In this document: positions 15,284-25,800 of the stretch, in pieces
Position numbering within the stretch: the first letter of the stretch is position 1
Layout: each line of letters starts with the position of its first letter
Source of the DNA: Gammaproteobacteria bacterium
GTDB taxonomy: Bacteria; Pseudomonadota; Gammaproteobacteria; DSM-16500
Length of the DNA stretch: 26,625 nucleotides
Assembly: GCA_021323555.1 (NCBI GenBank)
Contig: JAJONP010000016.1
Coordinates: forward strand, 1-26,625
Direction: 5' to 3'
The notes under the pieces: model-generated
The model's database searches: none
Told to the model about the DNA's origin: nothing
The model's input: only the letters and a program-made list of their open reading frames with translations
Program-made: the position numbers and the translations under genes

Positions 15284-15793
15284 TTATTGCGTTTCATTCA
15301 GATGGAGAGAAAATACCAATAATTGCATTTCTATTAACGTTACTCCATGGCTCATTTGTATTGAAAAATCATTTATTAAAATAGGGTATTTGTTTTTTTC
15401 TAATCGTTTCATTAAATGCGCTATTGCTGAGAACTCTCCTATTGCATTAATTTTAGTAGGTATTGCATTTATTCCAGAAATAGTTTGCGGTTTAAATAAT
15501 TGAATTTTATTGACTGTAAAATTTTGTTCTGAAAAAAAACGAGCAATATTATCAATGAGATCGGATTCGTTTGGTAATTCAGTGTTAATATGAATGGATA
15601 ATTTGGGTTGATTTTGAACCGAATTGAATAATATTTTTTTATCATTATCTATTTGGCTTATTAAATTTTTTTTCAGTGAAATAGCTTCAATAATCGATAT
15701 TATTTTCGGGTAGCTATTGAAATATAAAAATATAAAAAATAAAAATAATGAAATGAGAAAAAGTAAGCCGTATTTATTTTTAAATATTATCAT
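15284..15793 (-). CDS. pilO: PilO-like pilus assembly protein
   Basis: A 169-aa bitopic inner-membrane protein: a short cytoplasmic N-terminus, one hydrophobic segment (about 9-27), a coiled-coil stretch, then a periplasmic ferredoxin-like domain. Sequence conservation is low, and the call rests on size, topology and position after pilN, which it overlaps by 14 bp. The C-terminal part (LMKRLEKNKYPILINDFSIQ and VTLIEMQLLVFSL) fits the PilO fold. It ends 12 bp before pilQ. In most pilMNOPQ operons a pilP gene would lie in that gap. Confidence 0.82.
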   Translation of the reverse strand: MIIFKNKYGLLFLISLFLFFIFLYFNSYPKIISIIEAISLKKNLISQIDNDKKILFNSVQNQPKLSIHINTELPNESDLIDNIARFFSEQNFTVNKIQLFKPQTISGINAIPTKINAIGEFSAIAHLMKRLEKNKYPILINDFSIQMSHGVTLIEMQLLVFSLHLNETQ

Positions 15794-16325
15794 GGGTTTT
15801 GGGGCTCATTAATAAGGGAGATATTGAACGCATGAGATGTAATTTAAATTGTAACGCATTTGAATACTCATCTTGTTTTATGCTTACAATGTTCATTGAT
15901 AATGCGTTTTTTTTCGAATGATAAGTATTTACAAAATGTGTGAGTACAGGAATAGAATCAGCACTGCCAATTGCGATCATATGATTTTTTTTACTGGTGA
16001 AGGTTATCCAAGTTATCTCAGGAGATGTTTCTTGTTCAAGAAATTCAAAAAAATGAATGAGTTCAGCCTGATTTGCATGAATTTGATCTATGATTAGCAT
16101 GCCAGTATTAATAGTATTTTTAGGCGTTTGTTTTTTTAATTCTGTGAGTTGATTTTTTAAATTATCTATATCATCAATGTTATTTTGTAAAATAAAATTT
16201 AATAAAATAGGGATTATAAATAATAAAGAAATAAAAATAAAAATAGATAAAAGAAACACTTTTTTTAGCTTCTTATGTTTCTCTTTTAGAAGAGTTCGCC
16301 AAGGCAGTAAATTGATTTCTAGCAT
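15780..16325 (-). CDS. pilN: PilN-like pilus assembly protein
   Basis: A 181-aa bitopic inner-membrane protein. The N-terminal INLLPWR motif (residues 4-10), which inserts into PilM in the cytoplasm, is present. It is followed by a basic stretch, a transmembrane segment (about 23-46), a coiled coil (NIDDIDNLKNQLTELKKQ) and a periplasmic domain. Its start overlaps the pilM stop by 7 bp and its end overlaps pilO by 14 bp, so the three are translationally coupled. Confidence 0.9.
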   Translation of the reverse strand: MLEINLLPWRTLLKEKHKKLKKVFLLSIFIFISLLFIIPILLNFILQNNIDDIDNLKNQLTELKKQTPKNTINTGMLIIDQIHANQAELIHFFEFLEQETSPEITWITFTSKKNHMIAIGSADSIPVLTHFVNTYHSKKNALSMNIVSIKQDEYSNALQFKLHLMRSISPLLMSPKTHDNI

Positions 16326-17236
16326 GAAGCAATACCGCGCAGTGCCAAACCATAAGCAATAGAAGATATATTTTCTTTTGATCTTATTTCTTGAGGGAAT
16401 AATACATTTCTAAAAATATCAATAGAGTGTGTTTCCATTGAGAAATTTTTTTCTATTAAAGAAATTATTTCGGATGTATCTTGCGCGGATCCTGATAAAT
16501 AAATTTTCCTGATAATAAATTGATTATAGGTCGATAAACATAATTGAATTGTGAGTTTTAATTTTTCATAAAACTCTTTTAGATCGTGACGAAAAATGGA
16601 TTGGTGAAAAATAATTTCATTGTGATTTAATAAAATGAATCGTGCAATAGTTGAATCTACATCCAATATGATTTTTGTTTTAACAGAATCAGGTATTGAA
16701 AAACAGACAGCACGTGCGACTGCGTAAACATCCACGTCAACGATATGTACAGAAATGCCTGCGTTTTCCACAACGCTGACATAACTATTTAATGGGTCTA
16801 ACTGTGCTGCAGCTAAAAATATATTATCTTGGGTTTCGTTATGGGTATCTAGTTTTATATAGTCATAGCAAAGTTCTCCCGATAAGCTCGGTAAATAATG
16901 TGTTAAATTATCTGCAATTTCTACTTCTCTATCTGTTTCACACAATTCTTTGGCGAGTTGGATACGTTTGCTGGTAACGCACTCTGCGGGCAATGCAATG
17001 ACAGAGTTTAATTTTTTTATTTTGCTGTGAGTGGCTAACTCCCGCAAACAGTCACTGACTAATTCAGGTTGTTGGATTTTCCCTGAAATGATAGCGCCCG
17101 TAGGTAGTCCCATCATGAGAGCTTCCTCTATGATCAGTTGTTTTTTTATAGGGCGTAATCGAAGTAAGCGAATAGCGTCTGTTTGAATATCTAACCCTAC
17201 TAAAGTGGATTTTTGGAAAAATAGAGATCGTAACAC
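16319..17236 (-). CDS. pilM: PilM actin-like ATPase of the pilus assembly platform
   Basis: A 305-aa cytoplasmic actin-fold protein that binds the N-terminus of PilN. Visible are phosphate-1 VGLDIQTDAIRLLRL (13-27), VIALPAECVTSKRI, phosphate-2 ILDVDSTIARFILL and the adenosine-region IYLSGSAQDTSE, ending AYGLALRGI. It is about 50 residues shorter than typical PilM (about 350). The start is GTG (17236-17234), supported by an AGGAG ribosome-binding site eight bases upstream (17245-17249); an ATG between them is out of frame. First gene of the pilMNO-pilQ-aroK unit. Confidence 0.92.
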   Translation of the reverse strand: MLRSLFFQKSTLVGLDIQTDAIRLLRLRPIKKQLIIEEALMMGLPTGAIISGKIQQPELVSDCLRELATHSKIKKLNSVIALPAECVTSKRIQLAKELCETDREVEIADNLTHYLPSLSGELCYDYIKLDTHNETQDNIFLAAAQLDPLNSYVSVVENAGISVHIVDVDVYAVARAVCFSIPDSVKTKIILDVDSTIARFILLNHNEIIFHQSIFRHDLKEFYEKLKLTIQLCLSTYNQFIIRKIYLSGSAQDTSEIISLIEKNFSMETHSIDIFRNVLFPQEIRSKENISSIAYGLALRGIASC

Positions 17237-17341
17237 CGTGCATTCTCCTGACGTGTTTTTTAAATAATAAAGAGTGAATGGAATAGAATGATTAACTTTT
17301 TTAAGTAGAGAAATTAGAAAAATATCGAATAAATCTTAGAA

Positions 17342-17370
17342 TGGACTGATATTCTGATTAATCTTATAGT
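17342..17370 (+). promoter_or_regulatory. mrcA promoter
   Basis: TGGACT (-35, 17342-17347), an exact 17-bp spacer, and TATAGT (-10, 17365-17370). The predicted start is about 17377, giving a leader of about 28 nt. It shares the bases TATA (17365-17368) with the opposing pilM -10 box. Confidence 0.55.
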
Positions 17371-17391
17371 AAAATGCAAGTTTATTGTTAA
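17363..17391 (-). promoter_or_regulatory. pilM operon promoter
   Basis: On the minus strand: TTAACA (-35, 17386-17391), an exact 17-bp spacer, and TATAAG (-10, 17363-17368); both boxes match 5 of 6. The transcript would have a leader of about 120 nt before the pilM GTG. The -10 overlaps the -10 of the divergent mrcA promoter. Confidence 0.62.
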
Positions 17392-17404
17392 AATTAATGA
17401 CTAT

Positions 17405-19768
17405 ATGAACCTTCTTTTTTATCTTTTTAAAAGATTATTACTGTTTTTAGGTATATTTGTTGGCATAGCGGTGGGTGTCCTGGGGATAGGTATTTTTTAC
17501 TATATCTGTTTTCAATTACCCAGTGTAGATGAACTCAAAACCATACAATTGCAAGTTCCATTGCAGATTTTCACGCACGATCATAAACTCATGGCAGAAT
17601 ATGGCGATATACGCCGCATTCCCTTGCCTTATGACCAGATACCTAAACCTTTGATTGCAGCTGTGCTTGCGACAGAAGATCAACGCTACTTTCAACATCC
17701 TGGCATTGATATTCCTGGGCTAATCAGGGCTGCCATTAAGCTCGCGGCTACTGGCAGAAAAGAAGAAGGCGGCAGTACGATTACTATGCAGGTAGCCCGT
17801 AGCTTTTATCTTAATCCTCATAAAACATTTGGCCGTAAATTACGTGAAATTTTATTAGCACTTAAAATAGAAAATAAACTGAATAAACAAAAAATCCTGG
17901 AATTATATCTGAATAAAATATTTTTAGGCGCGCGAGCATATGGTGTTGAAGCCGCTGCTGAAATTTATTATGGCAAATCACTGAACCAACTTACATTGGA
18001 TCAATATGCAATGCTAGCAGGCTTACCCAAAGCGCCTTCTGCGTTGAACCCACTGACCAATCCTATTGCTGCATTGAAACGCCGTAACCATGTTTTAACT
18101 CGTATGTTTGATTTACGCTTTATTAATGAAAAAGCCTATAAACTTGCTATCGCAGCACCCCTCAATGCACGTTATCACGATTTGCAGATTCAAATAAAAG
18201 CGCCTTACGCAGGGGAGCTAGTGCGTGAACAATTACAACAACTTTATGGCGATAAAATTTATACGGATAATTTTAAAGTGTATACAACGATTGATAGTCG
18301 ATTACAAGACGCAGCTAATCAAGCTGTTCGTGATCATTTGATTGCTTATGATCAACGCCATGGATATCGCGGTGCTGAGCAAAATTTTGGTGTGCCGAAT
18401 TTAAAACAGATGGGAGATTGGAAAAAAAGGTTAGGTAAAATTTCTCTGGTCAATGGTCTTGAAGCGGCTGTTGTCGTTGATATTGCACCGCATTCCGTCA
18501 CTGTATTGCGTTCTAACGGTTCATTGGTGGTGATTCCATGGCAAGGGCTGGCGTGGGCTCGTAAGCAAATTAATCCAGATTTTTTAGGTCGCTTACCTAG
18601 AACAGCGACAGAAATCGTGAGATTGGGTGATGTGGTAAGGGTTATGGAAAATAATCAGGGGTGGCGTCTTTCGCAAATTCCATTGGCAGAAGCGGGGCTT
18701 ATTGCTTTGGACCCAGTTGATGGCAGCATCTTGGCACTTGTGGGTGGGTTTGATTATCAACATAGTAATTTTAATCGCATTACAAATGCGAACCGCCAAC
18801 CTGGCTCAAGCTTTAAACCTTTTGTCTATTCTGCAGCACTTGATAAAGGCTATACACTCGCGACTGTGATTAACGATGCGCCTGTGGTAGTACAAAATCG
18901 TGATAATAGCCTTTGGCGGCCTCAAAATGACGAACACCGTTTTTATGGGCCTACTCGATTACGCGCTGCACTGATGCAATCACGCAATCTGGTTTCTATT
19001 CGCTTGCTTGACCTCATAGGCATTCCTTATGCGATTGATTATATTCAACGCTTTGGGTTTAATGCGAATCAGTTACCGCCTGGTTTGTCATTGGCATTAG
19101 GGACTCCGCTCGTTACACCTTTGCAAATGGCTAGCGCATATGCGGTATTTGCAAACGGTGGTTTTAGAGTGGTGCCCTTTATTATTGATTCTATCCGCGA
19201 TGGACAAAATCAATTACTGTATCAGGCAAAACCCCTGGCTGCTTGTCCTCAGTGTTCATCTCTCAATAAGCCAGATAATACTCATGCGCCACGTGTCATT
19301 AGCGCGCAGAATGCGTTTCTTATTACATCTACCTTACATGATGTCATTCAACATGGCACTGCCACATTGGCACGTAGTTTGCAACGTAAAGATTTGGCAG
19401 GTAAAACCGGAACAACGCAAAATCAGGTAGATGCTTGGTTTGCAGGATATAATAGCGACCTTATTGCTGTCGCATGGATGGGATATGACCATGAGCAGCG
19501 TTCGCTACATGAATGGGGCGCGCAAGCCGCATTGCCTTTATGGATTCAATTCATGCAAGCCGCACTGCAAGGCCGTCCTGAACATCCTCTCGAACAACCA
19601 CCTGGTATTGTGAGCATACGCATAGACCCTGTGACGGGTAAACGGGCTCCTCTCAATGACCCTCTCGCAAAATTCGAATATTTTATGACGCCCTATGTGC
19701 CAGCACAAGAGCAAAATCCTGCTTCGCAGGATAATACAATAGCTTCGGGAGGAGATGAAGTCTATTAA
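17405..19768 (+). CDS. mrcA: Class A penicillin-binding protein 1A (peptidoglycan glycosyltransferase/transpeptidase)
   Basis: A 787-aa inner-membrane enzyme that polymerises and cross-links peptidoglycan. A single membrane anchor (about 10-36) precedes a GT51 glycosyltransferase domain with catalytic E91 in TEDQRYFQHPGID, then GGSTITMQVAR (122-132), KLREILLALKIE and NKIFLGARAYGVEAAA. An OB-like linker follows. The transpeptidase domain has SSFK (catalytic S468, K471), SRN (526-528) and KTGT (667-670). Residues 630-650 include a CPQCSS segment. Length is normal for PBP1A, and adjacency to divergent pilM is the usual gammaproteobacterial arrangement. No Shine-Dalgarno sequence is obvious at the start; the ATG seven bases upstream is closed by a stop after two codons. 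Confidence 0.96.
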   Translation: MNLLFYLFKRLLLFLGIFVGIAVGVLGIGIFYYICFQLPSVDELKTIQLQVPLQIFTHDHKLMAEYGDIRRIPLPYDQIPKPLIAAVLATEDQRYFQHPGIDIPGLIRAAIKLAATGRKEEGGSTITMQVARSFYLNPHKTFGRKLREILLALKIENKLNKQKILELYLNKIFLGARAYGVEAAAEIYYGKSLNQLTLDQYAMLAGLPKAPSALNPLTNPIAALKRRNHVLTRMFDLRFINEKAYKLAIAAPLNARYHDLQIQIKAPYAGELVREQLQQLYGDKIYTDNFKVYTTIDSRLQDAANQAVRDHLIAYDQRHGYRGAEQNFGVPNLKQMGDWKKRLGKISLVNGLEAAVVVDIAPHSVTVLRSNGSLVVIPWQGLAWARKQINPDFLGRLPRTATEIVRLGDVVRVMENNQGWRLSQIPLAEAGLIALDPVDGSILALVGGFDYQHSNFNRITNANRQPGSSFKPFVYSAALDKGYTLATVINDAPVVVQNRDNSLWRPQNDEHRFYGPTRLRAALMQSRNLVSIRLLDLIGIPYAIDYIQRFGFNANQLPPGLSLALGTPLVTPLQMASAYAVFANGGFRVVPFIIDSIRDGQNQLLYQAKPLAACPQCSSLNKPDNTHAPRVISAQNAFLITSTLHDVIQHGTATLARSLQRKDLAGKTGTTQNQVDAWFAGYNSDLIAVAWMGYDHEQRSLHEWGAQAALPLWIQFMQAALQGRPEHPLEQPPGIVSIRIDPVTGKRAPLNDPLAKFEYFMTPYVPAQEQNPASQDNTIASGGDEVY

Positions 19769-19814
19769 AAGTATTTTTAACTAAAAAAATTACAGAAAAA
19801 TGACAGAAAGTTTC

Positions 19815-19841
19815 TTTTATAGCATTTAGGTATGTTAGAAT
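19815..19841 (+). promoter_or_regulatory. Candidate extended -10 promoter of the giant SecA-like gene
   Basis: TGT-TAGAAT (19833-19841) fits an extended -10 element, with a poor T-rich -35 region (about 19813-19820). It lies in the 114-bp gap after mrcA, which shows no terminator hairpin, so read-through from mrcA is also possible. Confidence 0.35.
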
Positions 19842-19882
19842 AGCCCCCCTGATAAATTTCTGATGCTTAAGAGGCTGGTACT

Positions 19883-22800
19883 GTGCAAAGAATTAATGTT
19901 CAGATGCTTAATGCTCGGAAGAGCATAGCGGACTGGGAACCTCCTCTGGGTGGCATACTAGAGATAGAGATCCAAACAGATTTATATTCTGAGGAAGAAT
20001 TTTCTGGTTTTTTAAATAAGCTGTGTCGGCACTATAGCAACTTACCCGTTCGTCAACGCCCTCATTTATCTTTTAAGGGTTACTCTCCCACATCCTATGG
20101 CTTTTTAAAGTTACTAGACTGTGCGAACACATTCAAAGAAAAGCTGCCGTTTTCTGAACTGACTCTTCACATTGATCCGCTCTCAATAGTGAAAGGGTAT
20201 TATCGTGATAATTATCAAAATATTTTTGAGCTTATGGAAGCGCTCAATGGGACTTCTCTTCGACAGTTGCATTTGATTATCCGTGACCCAAGCGTGATGA
20301 AACTTTTCTTAGAGAGCCAGTGCGTGCAGAGTATTCATTATCCTATGACTATGGATATGAGTTGGCAAGATGAAGAAAAAAAGTTAGAAGAATTATATTC
20401 TAATTTTTGGAAATCACTCATCTTACGGATACAAGAACATAATCAGAAGGTTGCTCCTGCTTATTTAAAGAAACGCTCTCCAGACAGCATGGAAGAAAAG
20501 AAAGAAGAGGAGGAGGAGAATGTAGTTAATGATCCAGCTGCACCCAAAATAAAATTAAAAGAATTGATTACACAGCATCTACGGAGTGAAGCACATGATT
20601 CTGTCTATGATGATCTTATTGATGTGGAAGAACAACATGTAGAGCAAGAAGAGATCGAGGCTATAGAACAAGAGGAAGTGGTAGCTGAAGAGATTGTTGC
20701 AGCGGAACAAGTGGAAGAAGAGCAGCAGCAACAAGAAGAGCAATATGCGTTCGGCCTCCCGCTCATTGGTCCTAAAGAATTTAAAGAAAAATATCTTTAT
20801 ATTAGCCCGTGGGGTAATAAAAAATCTGAAATAAATTCTAACCATCTAAACGATATAGAGAACGAATTATTCAATGGAGGGAGTGATTGGAGGGATGCTA
20901 TCGCTTGGCTTTCGCCCGAGGCAGCAACTGTGATGGCGAAACATTTATCTGTTTTTATTTCATTGGATTTAGATAATTTACCGCCGTATTTTTTAATAAA
21001 AGAACGTATGTATGATGCGCGTTTTAAAGTAACACGAGCTCGCTCCGTTCGAGGTGACAGCGTACTGGATTACGATCCTCGGGTAGATCTTCGAAAAAGG
21101 AATGCGTATACACCGAAAGAAGCATTAAAATGCGACCATCGTCAGCAATCTGTTTATCCTATTCGGATAATTGACCAACTCCGAGAAGATTTACGTAACA
21201 ATCCGACATATACAACTTTTATTGAAGAGAATAAGTCGCATTTTGTTAATATGTGGATTTATCACGGAGAGAGGGGCGTACAGGCATTTTGTAATCATTT
21301 GGGATTTTTTGACAGTGATGATGATAGACGTTCCATGAAAAAATGCTTATTGGACAATTATCTTAAGCATTTTCCGCATTGGGACCATTTCTTAGAGGAT
21401 AATTCTTTTTTTGAGTGCCTTGAGAGGATCCATGATTACTCACTTCCCCAACGTGCGTGTCTACAGCAATTTCTTAGCACTACAGGTCCATCTCATCATG
21501 ATTTAGTTGACACCTTAACTGGCTTTGAGGAATTTTGGAAGGAGTGGACGCAGCTTTGTAAAGAACACAACATTTTGGATCTTGGGTGTCTTAGCAACGT
21601 AAAGTGGTATACGCGTTATGGCCATCCTGTCGTCTACATGGAGCGGTTAATCACTATACTTAAAAATGCGCGTAATCTAGAAGAACAAATCGAGTGTTTA
21701 GAAGGTATTACATTAAATAGCTATGGGGTGTACTGTGATTCCAAATATAGAAATTTTAAGATAGTGTCTTATGAAATGCAAAACAGCCGTAATATAATGA
21801 TTTGGCGCTCCGCGAGAATTCAAAGACATCGTGATAACAACGCAGAGAGAGATATAACGGATTGCTATCGAGAGATAGGTCAAGAATTAAAAAGTATTCC
21901 TATTAAAACCCTTGTTAAGAAATATGAAGACTACGAGCAGGTTCATCAGGAACGGGATTTAGGTGGTTTAGGGTTTTCATCTGCACCGGGAGTTCTCCAG
22001 ACGGCATTATTTTTTATACGTCATGAACGATATGCAGGTGAAGAAGATATCATACCCGAGCTTTTTAAAGCTGTAGGAAAATACAAGCTGAAAAAAAGTA
22101 AGCTATCGAATCTTAATCTATCAATTGATACGCATCTGCGTCAACTACTTGCGCAAGGTTGTCTGCTGAGTCCTGCAGAGGGTATTCTTGTCTGTTATGA
22201 AATAGCGAAAGAATTAGAGAACCAGTATCACTCCTACGAGATATCGCTGAGTGCCATGGAGAAGCTATGTAAAAAAGTGGCTGACTTATTTAACTCCTTA
22301 CAAGATCCTTCTTCTCGCGTAAAAAAGCTGCGAGATTTAAACCGGACTCCCTCTATTGGGCTATCTCAACAGGCTAAAATCTGTCTAAATCAAAAATTAA
22401 GCGAAGAAGCTCTAGCGAGTCAAGCCCAACAGCAGGTTGAACGATTGGAAGGGTCATGGAATGTGCTTAGGGCCCAGTCATATTTTAAAAGGTATCAAGG
22501 AAAAATGGACTCACTCTTGAGTGAGAATCATTTTCATAGCTTTCCTTTCGCCATACGTTTTCAATTAGTGAATTTATTGCAGACGATGCACAACAGACAT
22601 TATAAGGATATTTTAGAGAGTATGTTGAAGCCTCTCAATCTATTGTTGAGCGAAGAAAAAGAAGAGCAGCAAAATGCTTCAGTATTGTTGACGATGATCA
22701 ACGACTTACATAGGGCTAATTTTGCTTCTCATGATATCATAAAGATTGTGAATTTTGTGAAATCAGAGACTTTAGACAATGTTCGTGTGTTGGTAGATTG

Positions 22801-25800
22801 TTTTTTAAATTCTACGTTTAAGGGTCAAGACGAATTAACTCAATGGATCATCAGCGCCTCTTCTCTCTTTTTGGAAACGCGTGTAAAACTAGCAGACTTA
22901 GTAAAGTTATGTAAACACCATCGTGACGCTATTAAAAAATTATTCATGGCATTGGAGATTAGCGAACAATTAATAGCTTTTTTACACGCAATCACTTCAT
23001 GCTCACAGGAGAATCAAGTAAAAATTTTAGAAATCATCGCCTGTCGAAAAATAAAAAAAGACTTTGTAAATTATGCTGAGCTTGTGGCAGAAATAAATAA
23101 ACTGAAAGAAGGAGAGGTAGCTCAGTTATATGAGTTTTTTAAGACGAGAACTGGGAGCGCCGGTGCTTTAATGGAAGGGTTACTTAAACGCGATGTTAAT
23201 CAGCCTTTCCAGAAGTTTTTAGAAGACTTCGAAAAAGCGCCTTTTGGTGTGCGTAATCTGGATGAACAGTTTGAAACAACCCAAGTGGAACGTGTAGTGA
23301 ATGGATTATATGATATGCATCGCAATTGCTTATACCCATATGCGTATCGTAAACAAGTGATGGAAGCGTTTTATTTCATCAATCAAGCGGGATTTCAATT
23401 AAAAATTTATGATGGCAAATCTGTGTATGAATTATCGAACAAAGAGATTAAGGCATTATTTCGGCAGATGAAAGAAAATAAAGATAATAATAATATTTTT
23501 TCTTCTTTAACCCGGTTTCAGCGTCAATTACTTGCATTAAGTTTAATACGCGAAGCGGTGTACCGTAATACAGAGGAGTTTCCTTATTCCACTCAAATCA
23601 TTGCAACGATTGATTGCATGATGCAGGAAGCGAATGTCGTTTCTAAGAATGAAACAGGGCAAGGAAAAAGTTTAATAGATGCCATGAAAGCAGCGGTTTT
23701 GTGGCTAGATAGCTGCGCTGTGGACGTGAGCACATGGGCTATTGTAGATGCACAACGTGACCTTGAAACTTATTCGTTATTTTTTAGTTTGTTAGGTATT
23801 CCTTGTAGTAAAGCTCCCATTACCCCGCACTCCTCTTTTGAAGATTATGAAACATATGGGGTAAATTATATTGTGATCTCGCAGTTTGCATTATTTTATA
23901 TGAGGTCAAAAATGCAGAGCCTTGAAATAGGCCAACGATATGATAAAGAAGAGAAAGAAGAAGAGAAAAAAGAAGAAGAACCTATACAGCCTGCACCCCA
24001 CAGTGTTAAGGTGTCTCTCATATTGAATGAATCGGATTATACGTTGCTTGATGATGTTGTCATTTATCGCTCTGCGATAGGTGGCCAGGGAGGAGCAGGC
24101 GTTGGGAACGAATGGGTTTATACGGCAATCAATACATTCGTGCAAAGTTCTTTTTTTAAAAAAAATAATACGAGCCAAGCTTATGATATTTTTCAATTGA
24201 GAAAACATTTGAAAGAAGAAGCGAGTAAACAGAGAAAACATTCTTCGCTCATTAATCACTTCACTGATGATCAATTATTGAAATGGATTCATTCCGGAAT
24301 TCTTGCTAACTATCGCTTGCGCGCCAACCATGATTATGTGTTATCGCAGCCCGAGGAAAAGTACGTGAATGGCGTGTTACGGATGTCACGTGCAGTAAAA
24401 ATTTTAATGAAAGATAAAAAAGTCAGTCGGTATACGAATTATGGTAATGGCATCCAGCAACTATTACATGCCAAATTAAATGCTGATACTTCTACCGATA
24501 TGTTCCCTATCGAGCAAGAAAGTAAAACAATTATTTCTCTTAATAATTTAGCTATTATTCGCTACTATTTACAGCGTGGGGTTGTGTGGGGTTCTTCTGC
24601 AACGCCAGGTGATGAAGTAGAGAGAACCTGGTTATATAAAATTTACGGCTTTGCTTTTTCAAGCATAGAGCCGCATCAAGAAAAAAAGGTCATCTTGCAT
24701 CAGATAGAAACATGCGAAGGTGAAGCTGAGCATTTCAAACGTCTCGTAGCGCTTCTTAACGAATCTAAAAGAGTATCACCACAAAGACCTATTGTAGTTT
24801 TTTTAAAAGATATTGATACAACAACGAAATTTTATAAGCATATAGAACATACGTTTTTATGCCAATTGCATACAGGCGTAGAATGTGAAAAAGAAGCTGT
24901 CCAAAAAGCTGCAGCGCCCGGTTATGTGACAGTCACAACGGGTGCTTTAGGACGTAACACGGATATTTTATATGATAAATCAGTGGGTATGAATGTTATA
25001 CAAGGATTTCCTGATACCCCTACAAAAATGGCGCAGCGCAGTGGTAGAACGGGTCGTCAAGGATCGCCCGGCGATGTATGGATAATTTTCAATGCACAAG
25101 ATTTAAAAGGACAGTCGATTGATCAGATAGCGCAAAGATTAAAAGCGGAAGATCGACGCAAACGTGAATTTAATAATGAATTGTATGGCGTGCTTGGATT
25201 TTTATTAGAACACATCGGGGTAAAAGATCGAGATTTTTTTATTAACAGATGGGCAGATTTTACTGGGAGGGTGGAATCATATTATCGCGAAATGAAGATA
25301 GACAATACCTACACATTAGGTTCTTTTGTTAAAAAGACTGTGATGGATTTTAATGCACTCGTAGAACAAGCATTTCAGGTGAAACCGGAAGAAGTTCTAC
25401 AGTACGTATCATCTCTCTTTCCTCCTTTTCCTCAGGAAGCAGGGCCTTCAGACCAGAGGCCCGTTCGAATGCAAGAATGTACATTGCCAGAGACGATTGC
25501 ACAATCGCTGTTCGAGCCATTTTTAGAAAAAGAGTATGAACGTCTTCAAGAAAAGGTGCGCGCAGAGTTAACACGGCAGGCGATGGATTGCGAGGAAAAA
25601 AGGAAGACGTTGGAAGAGGAGATGAAGCAGGGTAACAAACAAGCTGAAGATCTTTTTTTGCAGGTTACTCAGGCTCAACGCACGGCTTTAAACGATTTAA
25701 AGCAATCGTTGATCTCCTCATTAACAAATTATTCCAAACAATGGTTTGTGAATGCTAATAGAAAGCAAGCTGTTCTAGAATTAGTAAATAAAATTAAAGA

